64,000 nt of DNA from Anolis sagrei (lineage: Eukaryota; Chordata; Lepidosauria; Squamata; Anolidae): positions 14,685,545 to 14,749,544 of the forward strand of contig NC_090025.1 of NCBI RefSeq assembly GCF_037176765.1, given 5' to 3'. Numbering within the stretch: the first letter of the stretch is position 1; each line of letters opens with the position of its first letter. Shown piece by piece: positions 1-10,511 of this stretch. A program made the translations under genes and the position numbers. The notes beneath the pieces are model-generated. The model did not search any database. It saw nothing but the letters and a program-made list of their open reading frames with translations, and was not told where the DNA came from.

Positions 1-535
1 CAGCAATACAAGCCTCTCTGATTCATCATTTAACTGCTTTCAGGCTCCACAACTCTAAAACCAGGCCCAGGAAACATATCATCATCCCCATTCCCTTCAG
101 GAACATCTTCATGAACAGCATCCCCATTCCCATCAGAGTAATCAACTTGAACTTGAACAACATTGTAATTCCCATCATCCAAAGCAACTTGATCATTAGA
201 CACAATCACAGGTTGACATACTACACTTTCTTAGAATATGAGTTTTAGCAAGCTAGTTAGCTCCAAGATCTTTTCTATCTAGAACTGATTTCTTTTTACT
301 TTTGAGACATATCAAGAACTTAAAGTTGTGACTCTGCAATCCTGTACCATTCTGTTCAATGGAAGCTAATTCTGACTCACCACGTGTAAATTTCTGCTGG
401 TCATAAAGTTTGCCTCTAGCACTCTTCTATATTTATGGTGGAATCGCCGCAAGTGAGCCTAACAACTCAGATTCCCAACAGAATGCAAGGCAATGTAGTT
501 TGAGGAGATCAGTATCATTGGTACTTTCTGAAGTC
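1..535. other. No gene recognised; antisense acidic relic at 1-235
   Basis: No host exon is visible. Read on the minus strand, 1-235 gives an acidic peptide rich in D, E, G and N. It resembles in style the minus-strand peptides at about 2130-2275 and 52860-52985. These may be pieces of one unrecognised retroelement family; this is inference from composition only. Confidence 0.3.
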
Positions 536-763
536 TCTCACTGTCACACCTAGTTGGGGTATAATACAGGTTGCAGGTTTGAATCCAGGGAGAGCACGGA
601 TGAGCTCCCTCTATCAGCTCCAGCTCCCCCTGTGGGGACATGAGAGAAGCCTTCCACAAGGATGGTAAAACATCAAAACATCCAGGTCTCCCCTGGGCAA
701 CATCCTTGCAGTTGGCCAATTCTCTCACACCAGATGCAACTTGCAGTTTCTCAAGTCGCTCCT

Positions 764-764
<1 letters not shown>
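536..764 (+). mobile_element. tRNA-derived SINE (CTCCTGACACGACAAAA-tail family), old copy
   Basis: A B-box-like GGTTGCAGGTTTGAATCC lies near 569-586. It is followed by the family body (ATGAGCTCCCTCTATCAGCT) and the 3' part TCAAGTCGCTCCTGACAC. The same body is found at 46874-47150 with a target duplication, and on the minus strand at 15842-16110. The A-box half is badly decayed. Confidence 0.75.

Positions 765-799
<35 letters not shown>
765..799. repeat. (AC)n microsatellite
   Basis: About 17 AC units directly follow the SINE tail, so it probably grew from it. The minus-strand (TG)n frame gives a meaningless VCVCVC peptide. Confidence 0.95.
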
Positions 800-800
<1 letters not shown>

Positions 801-1768
801 CAGATTAAATTACAATGTATTAACTACTAATACAGCAAAGTCATTTAAAATATCACTTGAAGCAGCTGTGCAGAATGGATCTGAAAGAAGTGAGCAGGTA
901 GCTGTGAGAATAGTATTGAGGCGAAGCTGCTTGGGGAGATATCTCCCCTTCTCAACAACAGCATTTTGCCTTCCTTCCTCATGCATGGAATTGATACTGC
1001 CTGCATTTTCCCCTTATGCCTCCCTTAGCAGTGTTTTCAGCACATGGCCTATATAATCTGACTCAAGTTTGCAGAGAAGAACGAATGAAGACCCTACAGA
1101 AAAGACTCCTTATGTTTGCTCATAACGTTTAATATTGTTGGGTGTATGCATGCATGTGAGTGCATTGTGTGACTTTCCGCTTGCGCCCAACTTTTGTTCA
1201 TTTAATACATGGCTTGCAAATCTCAATGGCGAACAGCTCTTTTTTTAACTTTGAAGATTCCTGTGCCAAAATAATTAAGTTAAAAATACTGAGTAAGGGA
1301 AACTTCACAGATTAATTAATGGCTGATAGTAATGCGGGGAAAAGAATTGTACTCCAGACAAAAGGGGAATGATTGGCTTTGACCGGCTCTTGGCAAAGTG
1401 CTGAACAAGGTCCTTTTGTGAGAGTTGAAGTTCTGGCTCATTGAAAGCGGATCACCTACCTGGCTGACATTTCAAAAAATAAATATATAAAAGAGGTTTT
1501 ATGTGTGGAGCTTACATTGTTTACTGCTGATAATTTATTGATCCGAGTATTACAAGAGAGCTGTATACTGTACATGTTTTTAGGCTTGCTTCCAGCTTCT
1601 TGGAGCTCTTAAAACAACTTTGTGTAAAAAGGATCCTCATGTTCAGAATTTCAACCAGTTATTGCCTGCAAGCATAATATTCCAAATCCACCTCTAACGG
1701 CGCATGCATGCATGTGTATTCAAGCCTCTTGTCAACTTATAGTGACCGATAAATTCATAGGGCTTTGT
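800..1768. other. No gene; apparently single-copy, AT-rich
   Basis: No repeat family is recognised apart from short TGCATGCATG stretches near 1147 and 1703. The interval 1120-1500 looks undecayed and could be conserved non-coding DNA. Confidence 0.4.
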
Positions 1769-2115
1769 ATTGTCGAAGGGTTTCATGGCTGGAATCACTG
1801 GGTTGTTGTAGGTTTTTTTGGGCTATATGGCCATGGTCTAGAGGCATTCTCTCCTGACGTTTTGCCTGCATCTATGGCAAGCATCCTCAGAGGTAGTGAG
1901 GTCTGTTGGAACTAGGTAAAAGGAAAAACTCTAAAATTACAACAGCACAACAAACAAGGACATCTAATCACCTCTCAACAAAAGATTGCTCTAGGCAATG
2001 ACAGGCCATTATATACTAATCAAGGTGGTCAGTTGAAACATTCACACCTAACTCCAGCAGACAAGAGTCCTTTGTCTCACTCTGGTCATTCCACATATAT
2101 ATAAACTATATGTGG
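1769..2115 (+). mobile_element. Penelope-like element copy A (fragment)
   Basis: It starts with the family's terminal extension (ATTGTCGAAG), then the inverted pLTR-like arm with the hammerhead-like core on the minus strand (about 1853-1893). A stretch of element tail follows in plus orientation. The matching right arm is absent. Confidence 0.75.
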
Positions 2116-2709
2116 CTGCTATCTTTAGTTTCTACACTTTCACGCCTTCCTGTGGGAAACTGCACTTCTTCTTCACTGTCTATAGCAGGGGCATCTTGAA
2201 CCAAGCTGTGAACCTGAGTCCCATCATCCCCGTCAGAAACACTCTCTGATTCCAGCTGTGTCACAACAGTTCCCGGGTTTTAAAGGTTTGCTCCTGATTG
2301 GTTGGTTCCTAAATAGATGGTGACACTTGATTAGAAGGCAAAATTTTTGTTTGTGTGCCAGAAACTTCATGAAACATCTGGAGGGCACAGTTTCTCTGGA
2401 CAGGACAAAGAATGGAACTTTTGCAGTGATTTGCAGCAATTATTCTCCACATACCCACATCTTGCCAAAGTGTCAGGTGGAAGTCCTGTGGCAACCATCT
2501 CGAGAGCCTCTAAATCTCACAACAAAGCATCAGGTCTGGACAATGAAGACAAAAATCCCAGGACCAACAGGTTTATGTGGACCTCTTCTGAAGTCCCAGG
2601 ATTTCTTGCCCCTGTTTAAAACCCGTGATTTAGTGCCCATGCCTGCTGTAGATGCTTCCCAATTCTACAAAAGCTTATGCTACCAACTCCATTCTCTTCT
2701 TTAGTCTCT
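2116..2709. other. No gene recognised; possible retroelement relic at 2130-2275
   Basis: The minus strand at 2130-2275 encodes an acidic stretch (VTQLESESVSDGDD). The overlapping plus-strand ORFs at 2327-2704 show no known domain and are treated as chance. Confidence 0.3.
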
Positions 2710-2991
2710 GAAGGCGCTTGTTGTTTATTCTTACTCTTCATGACCTCATGAACGGGCCCACGCTAGAGCTCCCTGTCAGCCGTGGCCACCCCCAGCTCCT
2801 TCAAAGTCAAGCCAGTCACTTCAAGGATACCATCCATCCATCTTGCCTTTGGTCAGCACCTCTTCCTTTTTCCTTCTATTTTCCCCAGCATCATTGTCTT
2901 CTCCATGCTTTCCTGTCTCCTCATGATGTGGCCAAAGTACTTCATCTTTGCCTCTAATATCCTTCCCTTCAGTGAGCAGTCAGGCTTTATT
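2710..2991 (-). mobile_element. BovB/RTE LINE 3' fragment, older copy
   Basis: It is collinear with the better copy at 3958-4614: antisense of the RT C-terminus and 3' UTR, with CATCCATCCATCTTGCC near 2830. An L2 tail at 2992-3280 interrupts it, and about 40 bp of BovB resumes at 3281-3320 (GGACTGGTTGGATCTTCT). Confidence 0.85.
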
Positions 2992-3249
2992 CCGAAGAAG
3001 ACTAAAAACTTGGATGTTCAAGCAGGCATTTGGCTAATTCGGTGCAATGAATGTGTTGATTACGGATTGGTAATATGGATGATGCAATTGGACCACGATT
3101 TTAGTTAGGAGATGTATTGGATTGTGATTTCGTGTAATATTGTGTATTATGTTTTTTATGGTTTTAATTGTATACTGTGCACTGTATATTTTGTTGTAAA
3201 CCGCGTTGAGTGGCCAATTAGGCTGAGAAATGGCGGTATACAAGGACAG

Positions 3250-3280
<31 letters not shown>
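2992..3280 (+). mobile_element. L2 LINE 3' end inserted in BovB
   Basis: It contains the L2 C-terminal-like KTKNLDVQAGIW, an AT-rich 3' UTR, a tail variant (GTTGAGTGGCC..GAGAAATGGCGGTAT) and terminal (AAAT)n at 3250-3280. BovB is collinear on both sides, so the L2 insertion is younger. Confidence 0.85.
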
Positions 3281-3283
<3 letters not shown>

Positions 3284-3320
3284 CCTGAAGTATGGACTGG
3301 TTGGATCTTCTTGAAACTAG
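3281..3320 (-). mobile_element. BovB fragment downstream of L2 insertion
   Basis: It continues the 2710-2991 BovB copy with the segment that encodes the RRSNQ region on the minus strand. Confidence 0.7.
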
Positions 3321-3957
3321 GACATTTGAAAAGAAGCTGAAAAAGTGGGATGACAGAGGACAAACCTGTTGGGACTCACCATTTACATTTGGTATTATAG
3401 ACTGTCAGAAGCATGGCTGGTGTGGTGGGGAGGAGGAAATGAGAATTAAATGGGGAGTCCAGTGGATTTTGTTTGGACATTTGCAACACTGGGATGTGCT
3501 GGATATGGAATTGTGGACGTCTGTGTTGCCGCTTGTCTCTGTTGAAAAGTAACAGCACTGCTTTTGGAGGATAAGACCATTTGCCGACCATGACAGTTAT
3601 GTAATTCAAATGCTCCTTTGTGATAAGCAGTTTCTGTAAGTTGAATGGGAGGAAATGGGGATAGCTTAACAGCAGGCAGAAAATACTTCTTGGCTTAAGA
3701 ACTGGTCTGCCCATTCAGGGTCGCAGCTATCCAAAAAGCATTTCTTTTATGTATAGCTATATAAAACACAACAACATTCATTAAAAAAATTAATCACACC
3801 ATGATACAATAATTGCTGGTGGTTTTCCCACACATTTCTGAATCCAAATTATGTAAGGCAACAGTTACAATTGATTGGTAAGGGCCAAATTAGAAATGAC
3901 ACAAAATATATCCTTTGCAACTACCATTGTTTTCAAAAGCAGCAGCGGTAGTTAGTT
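3321..3957. other. No gene recognised
   Basis: Short ORFs on both strands have no recognisable domain. No repeat family is identified. Confidence 0.4.
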
Positions 3958-4614
3958 AGTTGTGTTGTTGTTCATTCGTTCAGTCGTCTCCGACTCTTCG
4001 TGACCTCATGGACCAGCCCACGCCAGAGCTCCCTGTCGGCCGTCACCACCCCCAGCTCCTTCAAGGTCAGTCCAGTCACTTCAAGGATGCCATCCATCCA
4101 TCTTGCCCTTGGTCGGCCCCTCTTCCTTTTGCCTTCCACTTTCCCCAGCATAATTGTCTTCTCTAGGCTTTGCTGTCTCCTCATGATGTGGCCAAAGTAC
4201 TTCAACTTTGTCTCTAGTATCCTTCCCTCCAGTGAGCAGTCGGGCTTTATTTCCTGGAGGATGGACTGGTTGGATCTTCTCGCAGTCCAAGGCACTCTCA
4301 GCACTTTCCTCCAGCACCACAGCTCAAAAGCATCGATCTTCCTTCGCTCAGCCTTCCCTAAGGTCCAGCTCTCACATCCGTAGGTTACTACAGGGAATAC
4401 CTTGGCTTTGACTAGGCGGATCTTTGTTGCCAGTCTGATGTCTCTACTCTTTACTATTTTATCGAGACTGGACATTACTCTCCTCCCAAGAAGTAAGTGT
4501 CTTCTGATTTCCTGGCCACAATTTGCATCTGCAGTAATCTTTTCACCTAGAAATACAAAGTCTGTCACGGCCTCCACATTTTCTCCCTCTATTTTCCAGT
4601 TCTCAATCATTCTT
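3958..4614 (-). mobile_element. BovB/RTE LINE, 3' end with open 212-aa RT C-terminus
   Basis: The minus-strand frame 3972-4610 is uninterrupted for 212 residues. It reads as the C-terminal part of the BovB reverse transcriptase: VTDFVFLGEKIT, then VFPVVTYGCESWTLGKAERR, DAFELWCWRKVLRVPWTARR, SNQSILQEIKPDCSLEG, and YFGHIMRRQQSLEKTIMLG ending GRPRARWMDG. The catalytic palm and the endonuclease are not present, so the copy is 5'-truncated and cannot move itself. An open frame over this length suggests a fairly recent insertion. BovB is known to have spread between squamates, ruminants and other vertebrates by horizontal transfer, with ticks proposed as vectors. It also supplies the 3' end that mobilises the Sauria SINEs at 7483 and 20535. 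Confidence 0.93.
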
Positions 4615-4839
4615 AGTTAGTTACTACACTGAAATACATTGCGGCACATGTGTCAAACTCAAGGCTCGTGAGCCAAATCTAGACTGACATGTTATTTAAT
4701 GTGGCTCTCCATGTGTTGGGCTGCAACTCCTGTGTTCCTCATCACTAGATATCATGACTAGAGTTGATCGGAGTTGGGATACAGTCACATCTGAGCACTT
4801 TGTTCTATTTAGCTAGGATAATAGGGTTTGAATTGAGAC

Positions 4840-5107
4840 CAGAGGCGTCCCTAGGTAATTTTCAACGGTAAGCAAACAGTATTTTGCCCCCCCCCCCAAC
4901 CAATCACTGATATATATTTTCTGTTCGTCGTGGGAGTTCTGTGTGCCATATTTGGTTCAATTCCATCATTGGTGGAGTTCAGAATGCACTTTGATTGTAG
5001 GTGCACTATACATCCCAGTAACTACAACTTGCATATGTCAAGGTCTATTTCCCCCCAAGAGCACCTCAAGAGTGCCCCTGGGCAAAATCAACTATACTGC
5101 ACCCCTG
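4840..5107 (+). mobile_element. Non-autonomous hAT (CAGAGGCGGCCC family), copy 1
   Basis: The ends are CAGAGGCGTCCC and a shortened GCACCCCTG. It is flanked by a perfect 8-bp duplication ATTGAGAC (4832-4839 and 5108-5115), diagnostic of hAT. Its interior carries the shared core (GGAGTTCTGTGTGCC .. TTGATTGTAGGTG) also seen in SPIN-type and Helitron copies here. No transposase is present. Confidence 0.9.
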
Positions 5108-5199
5108 ATTGAGACCCAAGGCTTGTGGATATGATGTATGACTTTAAAATGTCCTTAAACTTTTTCCCAACCTCTGAGACACAAGTATGGTTGGGTTGC

Positions 5200-5950
5200 G
5201 ATCCCCATTATCCCCAGTCTGTAGGGCGGATATTCAAAACTGATGTGAGTTTTCATTTAATAACATTTGGGGACCCAAACTGGGTAAAAACTAAAAAGCA
5301 CCAAATAGTCCAACAAGAGGCAGCCTGGTTAATAACTGGGGCAGCATACATACAACTCCCATGTTACGCCAGCTCCACTGGCTGTCAGTTTGCTACCTGG
5401 CACAATTCAAAGTGCTGGCTTTGGCCTATAAAGCCCTAAACGGCCCCGGCCCACATTACCTGTCTGAATGCATCTCCCCCTATGAACCATCACGGAGATT
5501 AAGATCCTCCAGGGAGGCCCTGCTTTCCATCCCACCATTGTCACAGGCATTATTGGTGGGGACAAGAGACAGGGCCTTCTCGGTGATTGCTCCCTGGCTA
5601 TGGAACTCCCTTCCTGGTGAGATCAGGTTGATCCCCTCCCTCCTGTCCTTTAGAAGGATGGTAAAAACTTGGCTGTGGGACCAAGCTTTTGGGACAGGGC
5701 AATGAAGCGGCAATAGGAAAGATGACAGGGCCAATTGGATTTGATGCGGATGGCGAGGATGGTTTTAAGTGGTATATTTTAATATTTTGATTTTTTTTTT
5801 ATGTTTAAGTATTGTATGTGAATCTGTGTCCTGGCATTGAATGTTTGCTGTGTGTATGCTGTGTATATGCTGTGCTCTGCCCTGAGTCCTCTTCAGGATG
5901 AGAAGGGCAGAATATAAACATTTTAAATAAATAATAAATAAATAAATTAT
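5200..5950 (+). mobile_element. L2 LINE, RT C-terminus and 3' UTR
   Basis: The frame 5361-5705 reads RQLHWLSVCYLAQFKVLALAYKALNG, then PHYLSECISPY, RDRAFSVIAPWLWNSLPGEIR and FRRMVKTWLW, the typical L2 C-terminal tail after the RT. An upstream frame supplies AAWLITGA. It ends in GCCCTGAGTCCTCTTCAGG, GAGAAGGGCAG and (AAAT)n. The copy is 5'-truncated and frame-disrupted. Confidence 0.92.
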
Positions 5951-5964
5951 ATAAAAAGTTATTG

Positions 5965-6409
5965 GACAATTTCAACAGACAGGAGCAAACCATGAAAATG
6001 AACCAAATCTGGATACCGGTATTAAAAAACCTCTAAAATCAAAACAGTAAATAAAGAACAACATTCATAAACAGGGGAACTCCAGACAAGAAACAATCAG
6101 GGATCACCTCCCAACAAACGATTCCCCCAGGCAGTAAGCAGCCAGGCATTGAAGTTGCAAGGCCATTCAATGCTAATCAAGGAGTCCAATTGCAACATTC
6201 ATACCTGTTTCAAGCAAATAAGAGCTCTTTCTCCCACAGATATATAAACCTCCCTTATCTAGTTTCCAATATACTTCACAACTTCTGAGGATGCTTGCCA
6301 TAGATGCAGGTGAAATGTCAGGAAAGAATGTTTCTGGAACATGACCATACAGCCCTGAAAACTCACAGCAACCCAGTGATTCCGGCCATGAAAGCCTTTG
6401 ATAATACAT
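5965..6409 (+). mobile_element. Penelope-like element copy B, with TSD
   Basis: It is bounded by a 13-bp duplication TAAAAAGTTATTG (5952-5964 and 6410-6422). It begins inside the C-terminal coding tail (NFNR-like, then MKMNQIWIPVLK) and ends with the pLTR arm plus the extension ending GATAATAC. The simple 5' truncation and a TSD of this length fit target-primed insertion. A hammerhead-like core lies at about 6282-6322 on the plus strand, with a decayed stem III (ATGT for ACGT). Confidence 0.88.
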
Positions 6410-6422
6410 TAAAAAGTTATTG

Positions 6423-6921
6423 TTGGTCCTATGTATCCACAGATTCAATGGCCTTTTTATGGCCACCATAAGGCTGATGACTTTTTTTAAAAACCCTTTC
6501 AGACTATAGAGTGCAGACAAAAAGATTTACACTTTCTTCTCTGCCATTGAAGTGGGTGGCAAAATGACCTTGGCAGCTCTTTTCTCTGGACAGTGGAAAT
6601 ATTTCTGATTATTCCATGCCACCACATAGTTTGTCCCAATGTCAGTGGCTTCACGATCTCAAGCAAGATGGCATATATCTTATATGTCTTATTCATTGTG
6701 GAGTATACAACTTTCCAGCAGGAGGAGTACTCTGACCATTCACTTACATATTCCTCCATTGATTTCTACATATTCTGACTGTGTTCCTCTTCCCTGCTTC
6801 TCACTTTTTGTGTAATACTTACATTCAGGAACTGTAAATAGCACTCTTGCACACTATCTAATTTTTGTCCATTAGTTTGTGATCTCACCATAGCAGCAGA
6901 TGACCAAATCTACCATTCAGG

Positions 6922-6975
<54 letters not shown>

Positions 6976-7124
6976 CACTTTTTGGAAATTGCCCAGAAAA
7001 TTAAGTATCTTTGGCAGCATAGAAAAGGGTAGGAGTAAGCTTTATTGTTGTTTGAGGCTTTACAGGGATGCAGGCTGTTCATTTTACTCTTCAGGCTACT
7101 GTAAATCAGTAATAATAATAATAA
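6423..7124. other. No gene; (TA)n microsatellite at 6921-6970
   Basis: AT-rich DNA without a recognised family. A perfect (TA)n of about 25 units lies at 6921-6970. The run leading into the Helitron at 7125 is (AAT)n. Confidence 0.6.
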
Positions 7125-7132
7125 TCTATATA

Positions 7133-7917
7133 AATCATAGAATCATAGAATCAAGGAGTTGGAAGAGACTTCATGGGCCATCAAGTCCAACTCCCTGCCA
7201 AGAAGCAGGAATATTGCATTCAAATCACCCCTGACAGATGGCCATCCAGCCTCTGTTTAAAAGCTTCCAAAGAAGGAGCCTCCACCACACTCCGTGGCAG
7301 AGAGTTCCACTGCTGAACAGCTCTCACAGTCAGGAAGTGCTTCCTCATGTTCAGATGGAATCTCCTCCCTTGTAGTTTGAAGCCATTGTTTCGCGTTCTA
7401 GTCTCCAAGGAAGCAGAAAACAATCTTGCTCCCTCCTTCCTGTGACTTCCTCTCACATATTTATACATGGCTATTCTATCATTGGAGCCCCCAGTGGCGC
7501 AGTGGGTTAAAGCACTGAGCTGCTGAGCTCGTTGATCAAAAGGTCGCAGGTTCGATTCCGGGGAGCAGCGTGAGCTTCCGCTGTCAGCCTTAGCTTCTGC
7601 CAACCTAGCAGTTCGAAAACATGCAAATGTGAGTAGATCAATAGGTACCGCTCCGGCGGGAAGGTAATGGCGCTCCATGCAGTCATGACGGCCACATGAC
7701 CTTGGAGGTGTCTATGGACAACGCTGGCTCTTCGGCTTAGAAATGGAGATGAGCACCACACCCCAGAGTCAGACATGACTGGACTTAAAGTCAGGGGACT
7801 ACCTTTACCTTACTATCATATCTTCTCTTAGCCTTCTCTTCTTCAGGCTAAACATGCCCAGCTCCTTAAGCCGCTCCTCATAGGGCTTGTTCTCCAGACC
7901 CTTGATCATTTTAGTGA
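7133..7917 (-). mobile_element. CR1 LINE 3' end, split by a Sauria SINE
   Basis: The minus strand encodes the CR1 C-terminal signature: [77 protein letters not shown]. The 3' end has the usual short ATCATAGA repeats at 7135-7150. CR1 resumes at 7813 after the SINE. It is fairly young by the small number of changes. Confidence 0.93.
7483..7812 (+). mobile_element. Sauria SINE inserted in CR1
   Basis: The tRNA-related head GGAGCCCCCAGTGGCGCAGT has an A box and a B box (GGTTCGATTCC, about 7550). The unique Sauria body (AACCTAGCAGTTCGAAAAC) and a BovB-like tail ending in CCTTTACCTT follow. TSD CTATCAT occurs at 7476-7482 and 7813-7819. Sauria SINEs are squamate-specific. Confidence 0.95.
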
Positions 7918-8499
7918 TCAAGGAACATTACATAAAAATGTAATGTTCGTTTGTGGGATTAACAGAACTCAAAAACCACTGGGGGAATTAACACCAAATT
8001 TGGACACAAGACACCTAACAACCCAATGTATGTCCTTCACTCAACAAAAAATGATTTTGTCATTTGGGAGTTGTAGTTGCTGGGATTTATAGTTCACCTA
8101 CAATCAAAGAGCATTCTGAACCCCACCAACGATGGAATTGAACCAAACTTGGCACACAGAACTCCCATGACCAACAGAAAATACTGGAAGGGTTAAGTGG
8201 GCAATGTCCTTTGGTTTTGGAGTTGTAGTTCACCTACATCCAGAGATCACCGTGGAGTCAAACAATGATGGATCTGGACCAAACTCTACACAAATAATCA
8301 ATATGCCCAAAAGCGAACACTGGTGGAGTTTGGAGAAAATAGAATCTTGACATTTGGGAGCTGTAGTTGCTGGGATTTATAGTTCACCTACAATCACAGA
8401 GCATTCTAAACCCCACCCATGACAGAATTGGGCCAAACCTTCCACACAGAACCCCCATGTGGGCCACAGCAATGCGTGGCAGGGGACGGCTAGTAACAA

Positions 8500-9175
8500 C
8501 AACAACAACAACAACAACAACTCTATATACTGCTCTATCTCCCCAAGGGAGGCTCAGGGCGGTTTCCAAGCAACATCACCAAAACGTACAGAGTAAACAG
8601 CATAACATAAAATTAACAAAACAACATAAGCATAAAATTATCACAATAACACACATATATTAAAAATAATCCTGCCTGTTCAGAGCAATTAAAAGTCCAG
8701 GCCGAGGCTAGTGCAAACTCAAAATATGAGGGGACTGGGAATTACGTACAGTGCTATAACAGGCTAACAGCAATAGCAGGTACAGGTCTGCGGCTGCTCA
8801 TTTCCAGGGCCTATTAGAGGGATGACCAGGGTAATAGATAGGAAGTATAAGGCCATATTCAACTATGTTTGGGGCTAGGCTAGAACTAGTCATTCTTAAA
8901 GGCTTGTTGAAACCACCAGGTCTTCAAGCTCTTATGAAAGGAGGGGAGGGATGAGACCTGTCTTATTTCCCTTCTCGGTGGTGGCTCCCTGGTCCAGAGT
9001 CAGGGAGCCACCACCGAGAAGGCCCTCTCACTCTTCCCCACCAACTGTACTTGTGACATTGGTGGGAGCGAAAGGAGGGCCTCCCTGGAAGATCTTATAG
9101 TTTGCACCAGTTCATAGAAAGAGATGTGATCGCGAAGATAGGTGGGGCTGCCCTGAACCGTTTAGGGCTAACAGT
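8500..9175 (-). mobile_element. L2 LINE 3' end with internal inverted repeat
   Basis: An (AAC)n tail and TCTCCCCAAGGGAGGCTCAG mark the 3' end; CCACCGAGAAGGCCCTC (9010-9030) is antisense of ERAFSVVAP. At about 8976-9020 the segment TCGGTGGTGGCTCCCTG occurs in inverted form around a 9-nt centre, a likely template-switch scar. Confidence 0.8.
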
Positions 9176-9287
9176 TTGAGTTATGACTTCGAGACAAACT
9201 TTTTAATCACTTGAATTTTGAACAGTATTTTGAATGGTTTATGGAACTGTGCATTTTATTTTACACATGGAAGATTGAGTTGTTGAA

Positions 9288-9720
9288 GCATCACTGGGTT
9301 GCTGTGAGTTTTCCAGGCCTTATGGCTGTGTTCCAGAAACATTATCTCCTAATGTTTCACCCACATTTATGGCAAGCATCCTCACAGGTTGTCTGCCATA
9401 AATGTCAGTGAAATGTCAGGAAATAATGCTTCTGGAACATGGTCACCATAAGGCTGATACTCAACAATGAGTTGCTGTGAGTTATCCATACAAATACTTT
9501 ATTTGTATACCGCTGTGAGTCACCTAAGGGCTGAGAACAGCAGTATACAAATAAAGTAAATAAATAAATAAAGTAAATAAATAAATTATTGCCATGTTCC
9601 AGAAGCATTCTTTCCTGACATTTCACTCACATTTATGGCAGGCAACCTGTGAGAATGCCTGCCATAAATGTGGGTGAAACATTAGGAGATAATGCTTCTG
9701 GAACATGGCCACAGCAACTC
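9288..9720. mobile_element. Penelope-like element copy C (decayed arms) with L2 tail
   Basis: Two diverged foldback pieces (9288-9470 and 9588-9720) contain both orientations of the pLTR core, for example TGCCATAAATGTGGGTGAAAC. An L2-type 3' tail with (AAAT)n sits between them at about 9478-9585. Conserved hammerhead positions are largely lost, so this is among the oldest copies. Confidence 0.65.
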
Positions 9721-10503
9721 AATGTTGAGTATTCCTTTTCCAAAATGCTTGGGACCAAAACAGGTTTTAGGTTTTTTTTTTTCTTCAGATCTTGGAGTAT
9801 TATACTTGCATAAATATACATCAAGTAATCATTTAGAGGTGGGACCTAAGTCAAAATACAAAATTCACTGGATAACATGTCATCATATTTAGTTATTGTT
9901 TTACATGAAACAAAGAGTGTGTATATTGAACTGACCAGAAAGCAAAGGTATTACTTTGTCATTCAGCCAGATGGACAATTCGGATTTTGGAATTCCAGAT
10001 AAGGCATTTCAAATGGTAAAAACAGTTACCGTCTTTCTCTGTGTAACTGTGTTTGTCTCTGTGTGTATGAGAGAGATTAAACGAAAACTTGGCCATGATT
10101 TTAGCTCCAGAAGTCCGGAGATGCCCAACCTCTGCATTGCTTGTAACACCAGCCAAGTATGATATGTTGAAACAGAGGGGGGAAATGCTCATTAAAACCT
10201 TTCCATGCCACTGCTATAAAATTTCATTCCTAGATACAGTAAATCCATACTAATAACCTTGTAATGAAGTGAGTTACAGTAATTACTCATGAGAAACCTG
10301 TTTCATTTCAGAAGATTTAGAAATCGCCATGTAGCAGTGAAATAGGCAGATGTTCTAGCCAACTCGACTGCATTAAGGAAGGTCATGGTCAAGGATACTG
10401 CTTTTATATATGCTGTTTTAGAATGAACACCTTCGGTTTCAGTTTCCACTTGCTCTGTCTGTATTTTTCTTTTTGGAAAGAAGTAGTAAATACAAGAAAT
10501 ATA
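9721..10503. other. No gene or repeat recognised
   Basis: AT-rich, apparently single-copy. The minus-strand ORF 9959-10192 has no known domain. Confidence 0.4.
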
Positions 10504-10511
10504 CAGTAGAA

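Larger units (their letters stand above)
7125..8493 (+). mobile_element. Non-autonomous Helitron with nested CR1 and SINE
   Basis: The 5' end TCTATATAAAT follows an A at 7124. The 3' end has the hairpin GCCAC..GTGGC (8463-8480), then AGGGGACGGCTAG ending at 8493, followed by T. The A|TC...CTRR|T layout and the 3' hairpin are diagnostic of Helitrons. CR1 (7133-7917) sits just inside the 5' end. The rest (TGTAATGTTCGTTTGTGGG onward) is non-coding and carries the core shared with SPIN-type hATs. Confidence 0.85.

Noticed and set aside
772-799. CRISPR-like or regulatory meaning of short repeats such as (AC)n, (ATCT)n and (TCA)n
   Set aside because: Simple microsatellites, no spacers; a vertebrate nuclear genome.
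7540-7570. tRNA gene (B box GGTTCGATTCC)
   Set aside because: The head belongs to a Sauria SINE with its body, tail and target duplication.
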